NCBI GenBank assembly: GCA_025506515.1
Contig: CM046456.1
Span: 10,072,708 to 10,136,707 of the forward strand
Reading direction: 5' to 3'
Origin: Flaveria trinervia
Taxonomy: Eukaryota > Streptophyta > Magnoliopsida > Asterales > Asteraceae
Length of the DNA: 64,000 bases
Of this stretch, positions 22,753 to 34,601 are shown one piece after another; the first letter of the stretch is position 1; every line of letters begins with the position of its first letter. Under the pieces are notes generated by a model that was not told the origin of the DNA, made no database searches, and saw nothing but the letters and a program-made list of their open reading frames with translations. A program made the position numbers and the translations under genes.

Positions 22753-23185
22753 TGTGCATTACAGACACAGTTAAACTCACTTGCACACACCAAAAACACA
22801 AAGAATGAAACATATAATATTCACATTCTTACATCCACAAATGAGAGACCATAGGGCTATTTATAACCATAGTTTGACATTTACATGTAGTTATATGTTT
22901 TGATGTTATTGGCATTCTTCTAACGCTAGATAACCTATAAAGTTCATTAATAAGAAGTGCTTTTACATTTTAAGAAAGTGGTGTGAGTGGTTATCATATA
23001 CCAAAGGACGTGTGAGAGAGAAAAACAGAGCATACGAAACTGCCTCTAACCGTTCTTTTTTCTTGTAACCGCATACTTTACACGGTCAAGATCTCCTCTT
23101 TTCTACATTTGATGGTCAAGATCTAACAAAAAAGTAGTTTTGAAGACCGGGAGTAATATATCAAGATGCCAACATTACTCCAACA
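22753..23185 (-). repeat. 5' LTR of the minus-strand copia element
   Basis: On the minus strand it starts TGTTGGAGTAATG and ends near TGCACA, about 433 bp, just before the primer site. No second copy was found in the window, so the ends rest on the TG...CA rule and the primer-site position only. Confidence 0.6.
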
Positions 23186-24613
23186 AAAAGATGCCTGGTG
23201 GATATATAGATCATTGACGATATCAAAATTCAATCCTATTCTTGGCTATCCAATAGGAGGAAATGTAGAGTGGCTAGGAGTTTTGACCCTTAAAATTTTA
23301 GATATGTTATGTCGTAATTTTGTGATGATTCGGGTCTTATGATTGCAATCAGGATCGTCATTCTTTTTAGCTTTTATCAGTTCTAGTGGAATAAAATCTT
23401 TAATTTGCTTGTTGTTCATAAAAGAAATTAAATTGAGATAACAAATGTGCATCGACTGTGCTTTCGTTTGGAGTACCTATATCCAAGCTGCTCCTGAGAT
23501 TTCAGGTGTTTTGTTTTAGTATAAATAGACTCTAAAAAAGTAAACTTACATAAATTAAAAAAAATTAATTAGTATGATGATAATTCTTATAGCAATAAAC
23601 TAAACAAAACAAAATTACAATAACGAAATGATTTCCTTGACAAAGTTAAACAAATTTGGATTTGCACTTCTTGTTATTGACCCTCGTAAATTTGTAATGT
23701 ATTCAATCTTTTTACCGAATATATTGCAATTGAGTTAAGGATTTGGCCGCAGATTCATTTTTTATTTAAACTAGGTTTTGGCGAACGTGTTGCCGCGTGT
23801 ATGTGAGTATTAATGTAACTCTAAATCAAAATCAAAATGAAGGTTCAAAACCACAAAATCAGTAAAATACACAAAGTAAAACACACCAAAACCCCAAATT
23901 CATAACACACCAGAACATGCAGAACCCAAAAACTAAATCAAAGCCCAACACCATACACAAAACAAACGAAAATCAATGCCGCAAGAAAGCGACACAGTCT
24001 AAAATAGAAAACCGACGAAAATCAAAGCCCCGAAAAGAGCAAACAAAAGGAAAACCCAAACCTTGATAGCGAGAATCGTCAGGGTATCGATAACGAAAGA
24101 AAGAAAACATGAACCCAGAGAAAGACAACGTCAACAAACCCTACAAATCAAAGACACGTGTCCAGATACAAAACACCCAAAAAAAACCCCACCCCAAACT
24201 CTCAAACCCACACCCAAAACAAACTATATTAAAACACAAACAAAAAAAATTAAAACACAAACAAAATAAACAAAAGAAAATTTTAAACACAAAAAAACAA
24301 AAAAAAGAAAAAAAAGGGAAAAGGTACCGACCAACCTTTTAATTAGAATAGTAATTAGGTGGGGTAATGAGTTTTTAAATGGAATAAAATTATAAGCTTA
24401 TTGGGTTAGAATTTGTGACAATTTAGTCTTTTTATAGATATTGGTTTTAACATAATTATACGATGTTTCCGTTGAAAAACATGTTTTATAACTAAAAACT
24501 ATAAAAAACAAAGAAAATAAATAAACTTGTTGTTAAATATATGTAACTTGCAAGTTACATATATGAAACTTGCTATAAAAAGATTTATATAAAAATTTCA
24601 TTGTCAAAACAAA
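23186..24613. other. AT-rich intergenic DNA with a Helitron-like end
   Basis: No gene is seen. A minus-strand CTAGT end preceded by a hairpin-forming GC-rich stretch lies at 23770-23800 (see findings). From 23,850 to 24,330 the plus strand is a very A/C-rich run with almost no T; the ORFs there are composition artefacts. Confidence 0.5.
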
Positions 24614-25401
24614 TGCAAGATCGTTGAAGGGGGTCAGTTACAACACAAACACAGAGAGGAGATTAACTAAACTTAATCAAACAGTATGACTGGATTAACC
24701 AAGATAAGACACTAAAAACACAAGTAATGTAAGAGACAGAACACAAAGAACACAAGTATATGGTTTTCAAGAATGCAGTATATAGCATTCTTTATGCTCT
24801 ATTACAAGTGTTACAAAGCATGATTCAAAGATACAAGAACATGAGATACTTATACTACATCCTACAGCCGGCTATACTTTGAAAGCCAGCTGGATACAAT
24901 TGATTAGACACAAAACAAAATCAATTGTAGAGTCAAAAGGCAGATTGTCTTTTGACTAGTGAATATGACATGTCATAGCTCACATCCTTATCTATTACAA
25001 AAAGGATAAAGTACATGAAATAGAAAATTACAGACTCAAGACCTCAATGTACAGTTACCAAAAGCATGGACCTTTTCACCAACTCATGTAAGTTGGTGAC
25101 CTTACAAATGTGCAGCGGAAGATAAAGCATGTGTTAAAAGTCTTCGGAAGAAATCTGTCTTCATAAGTTAAAGCTTCGAAAGACTTTGTCTCTGAGGCTT
25201 CGGAAAACTTTATATTTGGCTTCAGAAGATATTGGTCTTGGCTTCGGAAGATATTGGTCTTGGCTTCGGAAGATTTCACACTTAGAATATTTATGTTGTA
25301 TGTGTGAAACTTCCTAAGCATTCTTCTTCATAGTACTTGTGCAGCATGCAGGATAGACATTGGATGTTTAGGTTGCATCAGCCTCTTCATTAATCTCTAC
25401 A
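24614..25401 (-). mobile_element. Solo LTR of the copia family at 385, reverse orientation
   Basis: On the minus strand it starts TGTAGAGATT and ends GATCTTGCA, and it aligns along its whole length with the LTR at 385-1174. It is flanked by a perfect 5-bp duplication, ACAAA (24609-24613 and 25402-25406). No internal sequence remains, so it is a solo LTR left by recombination. It has the same cluster of CTTCGGAAG palindromes (about 25,140-25,275). Confidence 0.88.
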
Positions 25402-25406
25402 ACAAA

Positions 25407-26465
25407 TATATTAATCCATTATCTTTTATAATTTCTATTTCTCTCTCCTATCTTCTCTATATCTATCTTAATTTATAATGTTAGACTTTTCTTTTCACAT
25501 TGTTATGAAGTTTAATAAATTGGAGATGTGGTTACATATATGTAACTTCTAAGTTACATAACATCAACAAAATTTAAAACTTTGAAAAATATAATATGAA
25601 ATAGAAAATACATTCATCAACAATACATGATATGCATATGTAAAATAAAAGAAATACATGATCTGAAATATAGTTTTTTAGTAGAAGCATGATGGAATCG
25701 GGTAACAAAGTGTAACACATCACAAAAACAAAAATAATTATTTTGGATCTTACGGACCATAATAGTGAGGCCTTATGGTCTGTAACTTGGTCCCTAGGTT
25801 ATCATACGAGGTGCCACGTGTGAAGCATGACAAGAACAATCTTAGGGGTTATAGCATGATTCTTATGGTGTGTTAGATCATTGCGGATCAAGTGAACCAT
25901 CAGTAGCGTGATACATGATAGTAACTCGTCAAATTGTGGTGTACAGACCATAACCTCATTAGCCTTACGGTTCGTAAGATTGGTTGGTGTAGCCTATAAA
26001 TTGAGAATCAAACTTTTGCTTCATCTACACCATTACAGAGCTCTTAATATGTTTGAGAAGGCTTCCAGAAGTGTTCTCAAGCCTCATTGGTCTAGTAGTG
26101 TCTAGTAAAGCATCAAGTAAGGCTTTTTCTGTTTAAACACGTTCGAATAATCATTCTAGCCGGTGATAATCTAGGCTGATTATATCATATATGTACTTGA
26201 CTATCATAAGCGTGAGATATTGTGGATATACCCAGTGATGTATGAGCTTGATGTTCACTTGAGAAATTGAGATATGAGATATGAATATATAAATCGAGAT
26301 ATGAATATATAAATAGATTATTTTCATGTATACAAAATATTGTTTATTTATTAAAATGAAAATATATGTTTTTATATTTCACTATGAATAGCTAGCGATG
26401 GAAAAAGAACAAATTTGATATTAAAACACAAAACATATAAGATGGGTATTTAAGTATGATACAAT
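25407..26465. other. Intergenic DNA, possible old LTR fragment
   Basis: No gene is seen. The part from about 25,740 to 26,110 repeats the words TTACGGACC and GGTCTGTA and has a TATA-like CCTATAAATTGAG near 25,994, which is the sort of sequence found in a gypsy LTR promoter. No boundaries could be fixed. A 20-bp tandem duplication lies at about 26,275-26,312. Confidence 0.35.
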
Positions 26466-26686
26466 TGTTAGACCCGATAATAACCTGATTAATAAACCGG
26501 GTTCCCTCTCACCAATTTGAATATTTTGAATTTGTTTGACTTGTTTAATTTCTTATTTATTCATCATTATTGTTTGCTAATTCTTAGGAATTGTTAGCTT
26601 GTATTAAGAGATTCAATTGTCTTTACTTTCGGTATATATTCACCTCATTTTAATGGAAATAACAATTGAGATTGACATTTCTTATA
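26466..26686 (+). repeat. 5' LTR of the 4.09-kb copia element
   Basis: It starts TGTTAGACCC and ends TTCTTATA. The terminal CA usual for LTRs is TA here in both copies, so the change predates insertion. Confidence 0.92.
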
Positions 26687-26773
26687 TGGTATCGAGCCAA
26701 AATCAAATCCTTTCCCCCTGTGATATTTTGTTTTCACTAATCATATCTCTTCTTCACCCATCTACCTCTTCCA

Positions 26774-27595
26774 ATGGCCACCGAAATTCCTCAATCTGTC
26801 TCTAGCATTCTAGTTACAACCTCATCATTCACAATGATTCAATCCCTTTCATCTCTCAAACTTACCTCCCTCAATTACCTTGGATGGAAGACACAAGTTG
26901 AAGCTATTCTCCAAGGTCTAGATTTGTATAAATTCATTGATGGCACTCATCTTGCACCACCCAAAACCACCACTACTGGCATTGGTGATGACACCATCAA
27001 TACACCCAACCCCGCCTACTCAACCTGGTTCCGACAAGATCGCCTCCTCTTCGGCGCTCTCGTCGGTAGCTTATCACCATCAATCATTCCTCTCATCACA
27101 AATGCCACCTCCTCATTAGAAGCCTGGAAAATCTTATATTCCACCTATGCATCCCCACCATCCAGGGGACATATCAAGCAATTACAACACCGATTGAAAC
27201 AATTGTCCAAATCACCCAACCAAACCATCACAGATTATATTCAATCAATTAAAGTTTTGGTCGATGAATTGGCTACTCTAGGCAAACCACTTGATCAAGA
27301 AGACGTTACTGATATCATACTCTCAGACCTTGACCAAAATTTATACAAGGTTGTTATCAAATCGGTACATGCGCGGGATACTCCTATTTCATTCCATGCC
27401 TTGCATGAGAAACTAATCAACCAAGAACTTACCTTGGCTCAATTACAGTCACCACCTGCTACCCTCCACCAACTCTGCCTTCGCGGCTTAAGCAAAATCA
27501 CTGGCCAAACATGGGCAAAGTCGACAGCAGGGAATTCTTCCCACACCTACTGGTTTAAAACTTTATTTGGGAAAATGTCAGTGGTGCTCAATTAA
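26774..27595 (+). pseudogene. Copia gag
   Basis: The ATG at 26774 opens a 273-codon frame with the copia gag (UBN2-like) pattern: LTSLNYLGWKTQVEAILQGL near residues 34-53, TWFRQDRLLFGALVGSL near 87-103 and the helical segment around TITDYIQSIKVLVDELATLG. The frame changes after about residue 235, near 27,490-27,560. The zinc knuckle (CQWCSIKGHTLSNC, all four ligands) is read in the next frame at 27,573-27,614, so gag is broken before it. Confidence 0.88.
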
Positions 27596-28830
27596 AGGGC
27601 ATACTTTATCTAATTGTTATCAATTTAAGAAAGCTAACCCACAGGTATTCGTCCCTGTTTATAATCGTCATGCATCTAATAACAAACCGCAGGTACACAT
27701 GATGGCCACCACCAAAAATGACGCCACAGATCTACCATGGTTATATGACAGTGGTGCATCGCACCTTGTAACCAATGACCTAAATGCTCTCTCTCTACAT
27801 CATCCGTGCGACGGTACGGAGAAACTTATCATTAGAGATGGTTCGATGGTCTAAAAATTATATAATATTTTTAGATCATTTTTCAAAGTACATATGGATT
27901 TATCCACTAAAAAGAAAATCGGATTCTCTAACCACATTCATACGTTTTCAAAACCCCTCGTTGAAAATTACTTCAATACAAAAATCAAATAATTATACTC
28001 CGATAACGGAGGTGAATATCTCAAACTCTCCTCTCATCTAGCTTATTGTGGTATATCTCATCTTACATCACCTCCACATACACCCGAACACAATGGTTAT
28101 GCTAAAAGACGTCATCGTCATATAGTCGAAATCGGGCTCACACTATTATCTCATGCCAAATTACCAACATCCTTTTGGCTATTTGCCTTTACCATCGCCA
28201 CCTATCTAATCAACCGTCTACCAACTACTACCTTAAATCATGAAACTCTCTTTGCTTGTCTTTTCTAAAAATATCCAAACTACAACAAACTTCGTTGCTT
28301 TGGATGCTTGGCTTATCCTTGGTTACGACCCTACACCTATCACAAACTACAAACCCAATCCATGACTTGTGTTTTTGTAGGTTACTCCTCTTCCCAAAGC
28401 GCATATCTTCTTCTTGACCCATTAACAAATCGTGTCTACACTTCCTGTAATTTCAATTCATCGAACATATATTCCCATATGAATCCATAATCCATTCATA
28501 AGCACCCATTAATTCTAATCTCGACATTTGGGCACCTTTACTTATCACCCACATCTCACCCACACCAACTTCTACTTCATTGCAACAACAATCACCTTAC
28601 CACTCACCCACACAAACATAGCCTTCCTTACATGCACAATCTAACAATACCACCACCAACTCCTCTCTTATAACCCATGCCACACATGAACATCCGCCAT
28701 ACCATCCTCCACCACCTCCACCCATTTCTAAAACCCGTCCTAACAGAAAACTAAACTCCAAATATCATAACTCCGACTTTGTTTTATACCAGACCAACCA
28801 CCATAACTCAAGCCCTCAAACAACCACAAT
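27567..28830 (+). pseudogene. Copia protease and deleted integrase
   Basis: The protease active site is seen in WLYDSGASHLVTND (about 27,739-27,780), after the zinc knuckle. Within about 100 bases the sequence jumps to the integrase core (IIFLDHFSKYIWIYPLKRKS). The pre-integrase domain, the HHCC zinc site and the first catalytic Asp are therefore deleted. A further frameshift near 27,990 leads to YSDNGGEYLKLSSHLAYCG with the second Asp, then HTPEHNGYAKRRHRHIVE with the Glu. A stop near 28,265 precedes the C-terminal part (CVFVGYSSSQSAYLLLD). Confidence 0.85.
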
Positions 28831-30389
28831 GGCGTCAAGCGATGCAAAGCGAGTTTGACGCTCTAACAAGAAACAAAACTTGGACTCTCGTTCCACCAAA
28901 TTCAACGCCAAATATTGTTGGGTGAAAATGGGTATATCGTACAAAATTTAAACCCGATGGTTCTGTTGACCGCCTCAAAGCTCGTCTTGTTGCTAAAGGC
29001 TTCCATCAACGACCCGACCTCGATTACGTTAAAACATTTAGCCCTGTCATCAAACCAGCTACACTACATGTTCTCCTTTCACTTGTTGTATCACACAATT
29101 GGCCTCTTCGTCAATTGGATATGAATAATGCATTTCTTCAAGCCACCCTTATGGAATCGGTCTATATGACCCAACCTCCCGGCTTTGCCGACCCATCTTT
29201 CCCTAATCATGTTTGCAAACTAAACAAAGCGATCTATGGTCTTCGTCAAGCTTCACGAGCTTGGTATGATGAACTAAAGTCCTATCTTATTTCTAATTCA
29301 TTCAAACCTTCCATATCTGACACATCTCTCTTCATCAACAAATCTTCAATCGCACCTATTTTTCTACTTGTGTATGTTGATGATATAATCATCACATGCC
29401 CAGATCCACATATCATCAACTCATTCATCTCCTCCTTAGCAACTCGATTTTCTCTCAAAGACCTGGGTAACTTATCTTACTTCCTAGGGGTTGAAGTAAC
29501 TCCCAACAAAAATGGTCTTTTCCTATCTCAAACCAAATACATTCAAGATCTTCTATCAAAAGCTAATATGAGTGATTGTAAACCGACGTCTACTCCAATG
29601 TCTTGCTCGGTCACCCTAAACCCATTGGATGGCACACTAATTCCCAACCCAACTGATTATCGTGCTCTTTTAGGTGGTTTACAATATTTATCATTGACAC
29701 GACCTGACGTGGCGTTCACTGTAAACAAGCTTTCAAAATACATGCACGGGCCTATCGAAAATCATTGGTCTGCTCTCAAAAGGTTGTTACGCTACTTACA
29801 TGGAACAATGTATCATGGTATCTTTTTCAAACATAACTCGCTGTTACAGCTTCATGCCTTTGCGGATGCCGATTAGGCCGGAGATCGACCTAGTTATCGA
29901 AGTACAACAGGTTATATTGTTTACTTAGGTGCAAATCCGATTTCTTGGAACTTAAAAAGACAACCGACACTCGCTCGTTCTTCAACCGAAGTAGAATTTC
30001 GAGTGGTTGCATCCACCACAACAGAAGTCCAGTGGTTAATCTCACTTCTTTTTGAGCTTGGTTACAAGTCCATCACCACTCCAGCAATATATTGTGATAA
30101 TCTAAGTGCAACGACTTATTCGACAAATCTAGTTTTTCACTCCCGAATGAAACACTTAGCATTAGACTTTCATTTTGTATGGGAGAAAGTACAACAAGGC
30201 ACTCTTCGGGTAAACCACATCGCTGGAGATGATCAGCTCGCTGATGCTCTCACAAAGCCCCTCTTAAAACAAAGGCATCAACTTCTTTTATCCAAGATTG
30301 GACTCCGCTCACGCCCGTCCATCTTGCGGGGGCATGTTAGACCCGATAATAACCCGGTTAATAAACCGGGTTCCCTCTCACCAATTTGA
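28831..30389 (+). pseudogene. Copia reverse transcriptase-RNase H
   Basis: It is nearly full length in one frame. Reverse transcriptase begins WRQAMQSEFDAL, with KARLVAKGF, LRQLDMNNAFLQ and the catalytic YVDDIIITC (about 29,370-29,396). RNase H follows, with CDNLSATTYSTN and the C-terminal HRMK-like HSRMKHLALD. The frame is stopped by TGA at 28923-28925 and TAG at 29874-29876; the latter falls in the RNase H DADWAGD-type motif, replacing Trp. With only these two nonsense changes this is the best preserved part of the element. Confidence 0.92.
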
Positions 30390-30555
30390 ATATTTTAAAT
30401 TTGTTTGACTTGTTTAATTCCTTATTTATTCATCATTATTGTTTGCTAATTCTTAGGAATTATTAGCTTGTATTAAGGGATTCAATTTTCTTTACTCTCG
30501 GTATATATTCACCTCATTGTAATGGAAATAACAATCGAGATTGACATTTCTTATA
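30335..30555 (+). repeat. 3' LTR of the 4.09-kb copia element
   Basis: Same ends and length as 26466-26686, about 95% identical by eye. Confidence 0.92.
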
Positions 30556-30668
30556 ACAATATCATTTTTTGAAACTTGTGTGGGCATGGGACATTTATAG
30601 TACTAAGTGATACCCATCCGATCACCCCAACTCGTTGACTTGAGCTAAACCAAATATATTAATATTTA

Positions 30669-31182
30669 AATATTACTAATTACTAACTTAGGGATGCATC
30701 AATGTTGTACAATGAGCATTAAAGGTTGTATCTCTAATTGTTTTTTTCTTTCTTTTATTATATATTAAACTTAATACTTTTACATCTTTATAATTCAACC
30801 TCTATAATTTTTTAATTTCAACTTTAGTCATTTATACTTTTCAAGTTTCATAATTTTCTTGTCATTTCGATCTAAATTTTAAAAGTTAACACAATGTAAC
30901 GTATGCGTGAAATTCAATGTTGTTACGCAAATTTTTTCCCGTTGAATGACCGCGTTGTAACGTGCGAGTCCTAGATCGACTTTGCTATTGTTTTTAACGT
31001 GTTACGTTTTACGTACATGTTTTAATGTTTTTACGTCTACTTTCCGTTCGGTTTTATTTTTTTTATTTTGTATTATTTTTCAAGACGAGTATTTTCTGTG
31101 TTGGTAGTAGTTGACAATGTGACATTGGTACTGTCTGAAACGGTTTTATGTCTCCCATCGTAACACGAGGGTTAATACTAGT
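30669..31182 (+). repeat. Dispersed repeat with Helitron-like 3' end
   Basis: It aligns, with many differences, to 59655-60160 in the same orientation. Shared words include AATATTACTAATTAC, TAGATCGACTT and TTATTGTTTTTAA. It ends in a short hairpin (CCCATCGTAACACGAGGG, 31154-31171) seven bases before CTAGT (31178-31182), the 3' signature of Helitrons. There is no coding content. Confidence 0.55.
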
Positions 31183-31689
31183 ATTATATAATCCGAAAAG
31201 ATTTACTAAGTGGCATATTGAAGTTGATGGATACATACAATTATTTATAGCATAAAACTGTTAAAAACGTAATTGAGTATTTGATATTAATTTTTTTCCT
31301 AGAGTGAGAATGAGATCCAAGTATCGGGTAATAACTTTTAACGACACATGATTATAATTTATAAACAAGTAATATCCATAAACCCAAGGCATTAAGTAAT
31401 TGATACCAACTTGTATGAGACAAGGTATATAATCATACATAAGACTGGAATAATTAATATCATTCTCATACAAGAACCAAGCCATATACATATGATATTT
31501 TCTTTAATTATATGTCTCATTGTTTATGTTTATGCATGAATGCTTTCATTACCTTCATAACCCACAACACCTCACATGGGATTGTCACACACTATTAGTA
31601 TCAAACAATTACCATAAAGTTTTATACACCAATCTTAAAACATTTCTTCTGTTCATTTATAATATTATACACTACGAAATCCAACAAAA

Positions 31690-32660
31690 ACTCCGTAAAG
31701 CCCCAAGCCATAAAAAACATAGAGCAAAGGTGTGTGGTGGTCCTAGTGAGGCGGCTCATTCTACAAAATCGTTGAACCCACTACTACCACATACAACGGA
31801 TTGGTTTCACAATCCGTACGAATCGTCTCGACCGTCTCCAACAATCCTCACGTATCAAACCCCACCTTTGTACTACCACCAAACCATGTCCATGTATCAA
31901 TCCCCACATTTTGCGTATTATCAGAACATGTCAAATGTTTTTCAAAACCCACCCCATTACGTAAGAAAAAGAAGAAGAAGAAGTCGAAGAAGATGAAGAA
32001 GAACATAACAAAGCATATGATGATCTTCAAGTTTATGAAAGTGAAGAAGAAGACATTCGTGTGGTAGAAACTCAAAACCGAAATTTAAGCCGAAAGGTAA
32101 ATTGAAGACCGGGTAACTAACAAGCGTTGGGATGAAAATGAGGAGGAAGCTTTGGCAAAGAGTTGGATTTATCTATCCAAAGACCCTAGAGTTAGAGATC
32201 ATCAAAACAATGGTACGTTTTGAAAGAAAAGTTTTTAACTGTTGATGGAATGAACCAAACCATTGATCAACTAAATTTCAAATCGGGAAAATGAATCTGA
32301 GAATGTGTCATTTAACCGGGTTCTATATTCAAATGGTATATTTTTTTGTTTACTTTTACATATATATACTTTTTATTATTATAATTATTATACGACATAA
32401 TTGACTTTTTTACTTTTAAATATCTAAAAACATAGTTGGACCGGCAGACATAATGACGAAGATATCGTCCTCAAAGCGCTAAGCGTTAAACGAACCAAAA
32501 GGTTTATGAGAAGAATGTTTTTAAGCATTAAGGCGTGAAAATATCGTAAAAACCATGTTAAATGAGAGCCGGTGGATGTTTATGGCTGCAAAGTTTGGTA
32601 ATCAAACAACAAAAAGTACTAAAACTTCAAATCATGCCAATGCCTAAACTTAAATTAATA
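31690..32660 (+). pseudogene. Broken Myb/SANT (PIF/Harbinger-associated) gene
   Basis: An N-terminal Tyr/Pro/His-rich segment (LYYHQTMSMYQSPHFAYYQN, 31,870-31,930) leads to an Arg/Lys run and an acidic stretch. From about 32,125 the DNA reads RWDENEEEALAKSWIYLS and, after stops, FWKKVFNC. Further on come fragments matching the NxDxxxxxAL and AWxxxxxxPxW parts of the same fold near 32,450-32,570. That pattern is the trihelix/Myb-like protein which accompanies PIF/Harbinger transposases and has also become a plant gene family. Several frameshifts and stops break it. No transposase was found next to it. Confidence 0.6.
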
Positions 32661-33569
32661 AGCCCGTTATAAAAGCTCTCCCCGACCTAAACGAGAACGC
32701 GACACCAATTCTTTTCTTAAAACCCTGTATTGTAAAAATGTCTGTATAATATATAAGAATCAAGTTTAATCTGTATGTTAATGAATATAAAAGGACTTTT
32801 TTATAATTTACTCTAAAAATAATATGAAATAGTCATTATCTATTAATTCTGAAAGGAAAAAAAATAGAAGAAGATTTATCTGCTTTGTTACTTGAAATGG
32901 CAGAGGGGCCAGCATCCAATTCGAGAGGTTGGAAATGACAGTGTCAGCAACTTGATAATTTATTTGTAGCTACAATTTATTTTTTACACTTTTATTTTTA
33001 AAACTTTTTCTTTTTTATTTAAATTACTAGTATAGAAACTCGTGTATTACACGTACTGAATAGAAATATCACATTAAAACTACTAATCAATATTTATAAC
33101 TTATAAAATTCTTATTTGATATAAGATTTGATTGAAATTTATGTATAATTAACATCTCAAGTAATAAAACAATAATTATATTTTTTTACAAATTCAAAAA
33201 ACAATTGTTTAATAAATTGTTTTTAGACATTTTATTTGTTAAAAGAAATATTTTCATGATCATTTTTCTCAGGTCAAGATCGTAGGAGTAAAAAACACAC
33301 TTCTCATTCAGGAGCAGGAAACTCAATGGCATTCAAACTGTAACCGTCATGTTTTGTGGTTCGTATCAGGGCAGGGGAAAGACTTTTATGTTTTTTAATA
33401 AAAAAATGTTTTTAATTTATTAAATATATGTTTAATAATTTGGAAAAAATATAAAACATCATTAGCATTTAATAATTATTAAAAAATTGACTTGTTATAA
33501 TAGTGACACATGTTGAAATGATTATAAAGAAGATGACATGTGGAAAATAATTGTGAGAAGATGACATGC
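32661..33569. other. AT-rich intergenic DNA
   Basis: No gene is seen. A minus-strand Helitron-like 3' end lies at 33026-33053: CTAGT with the hairpin CGTGTATTACACG upstream on that strand. Confidence 0.5.
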
Positions 33570-33577
33570 GTCAATAA

Positions 33578-34252
33578 TAGGGTTGTTCACGAGCCGAGCC
33601 GAACCGAACGTACCTTTACTCGTGTTTGGCTCGTTTCCAAATCAAACCGAGCTAAAAATTGAACGGGTAGTTTTTCGAGCGTTAAATTTTCGAGCGAGTA
33701 TCGAGCGAGCGCAAACGAGCAACGAATAATATACAACCTAATTATATTGTGTGTCATACGATTTATACAACAGTGAATAAGGTTTTATAACTTAAAATCA
33801 GCTACATTTTATTATATAATATTTTCATGGATGACAATACGTTGTAGCTAATGATAAGGCTAAGTTTGTAGCTGATAAGACGGATGGCATATTGCAGAAA
33901 ACGATGACGGTGAGAATAGGAAATGATCGAAAAAAAATCTCTTAACGACTTACGATTTCACTTTTATGTTTAATTTATAATTCTTTATTAGGTTGATTGA
34001 TCAAGTATACAAAAATATAATTATATATTTGTATATAATGGGTCAAATCTAGTAAAGTGTTACATATAAACTATATATGCATATTAATTCGAGTCAAACG
34101 AAACCGAGCGAACATTTGCTCATACTTGTCTCGTTTACAAACCGATCTGAGCCGATCGACTCGTTTACAATCGAACAAAAATCCGAACGAGTATTTTTCG
34201 AGTAAATTTCGAATGAATGTCGAGCGAACGTCGAGCAGTTTGAACAACTATA
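33578..34252. mobile_element. hAT-type MITE, 675 bp
   Basis: The ends TAGGGTTGTTCA and TGAACAACTATA are inverted with two mismatches, and an exact 8-bp duplication GTCAATAA flanks it (33570-33577, 34253-34260). The interior is rich in GAGCCGAGCC and CGAGCGAACG words near both ends and AT-rich in the middle, with no transposase. It sits about 240 bp upstream of the SKS promoter. Confidence 0.85.
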
Positions 34253-34495
34253 GTCAATAATTATTTTGTGTTGTTAGTATAGATAATTTTATTTTGTTCT
34301 AATAATTTGGGATTAAAGACAATCTAAAGAATCACAGGTGTTTAATTATGAAACAAAATCAATGATTACTCGAAACCGCGTGAAATCTGTCGAATTTGGA
34401 AAGCTGACAGCTCTCTGTTTTGGAATTTACTCTCTTCAGATAAACCCCACACATACACACTTGCAAGTTGTTACTCGAATATGTTCAATTCTATC

Positions 34496-34504
34496 TATTT
34501 ATAG
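34496..34504 (+). promoter_or_regulatory. TATA box of the SKS gene
   Basis: TATTTATAG is followed about 25-35 bases later by a plausible start region, and the leader to the ATG is long (about 580 nt with its intron). A pyrimidine/CA-rich stretch with ACACATACACAC lies just upstream. Confidence 0.5.
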
Positions 34505-34601
34505 ACTCCCCCAAAAGAATTTCGATAGCGATTATCCACAATTTCTCCCACATTGTGTTCTATCCATTCAAATTTGACCACTGTTTCTTGATTCATACCT
34601 G

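Larger units (their letters stand above)
13950..23185 (-). mobile_element. Decayed minus-strand Ty1/copia element, split by two later insertions
   Basis: Reading on the minus strand there is an LTR (22753-23185), a primer site (22734-22747), a leader interrupted by a hAT MITE (21946-22582), then at 21795 a 7-kb LTR element (14715-21790), and after it gag and protease remnants (14607-14033). The CAACT duplication around the 7-kb element shows that 14,714 and 21,796 were once adjacent, which joins the two halves into one older element. Integrase, reverse transcriptase and the 3' LTR are not found; the 3' limit near 13,950 is approximate. Confidence 0.65.
26466..30555 (+). mobile_element. Full-length but defective Ty1/copia element, 4.09 kb
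   Basis: LTRs of 221 bp (26466-26686, 30335-30555) enclose the element, and the 5-bp duplication ACAAT is on both sides (26461-26465, 30556-30560). The primer site TGGTATCGAGCC starts at 26687, and a G-rich polypurine tract (TTGCGGGGGCA) ends at 30334. By eye the LTRs differ at 10 of 221 positions. Gag, protease, part of integrase, reverse transcriptase and RNase H follow in copia order on the plus strand. It is dead: frameshifts, stops and an internal deletion between protease and integrase. Short LTRs and the gag sequence suggest the Ale/Retrofit group, tentatively. Confidence 0.92.

Noticed and set aside
24063..24342. Two overlapping Lys/Thr/Pro-rich ORFs
   Set aside because: The stretch is nearly T-free A/C-rich DNA, which yields open frames without coding.
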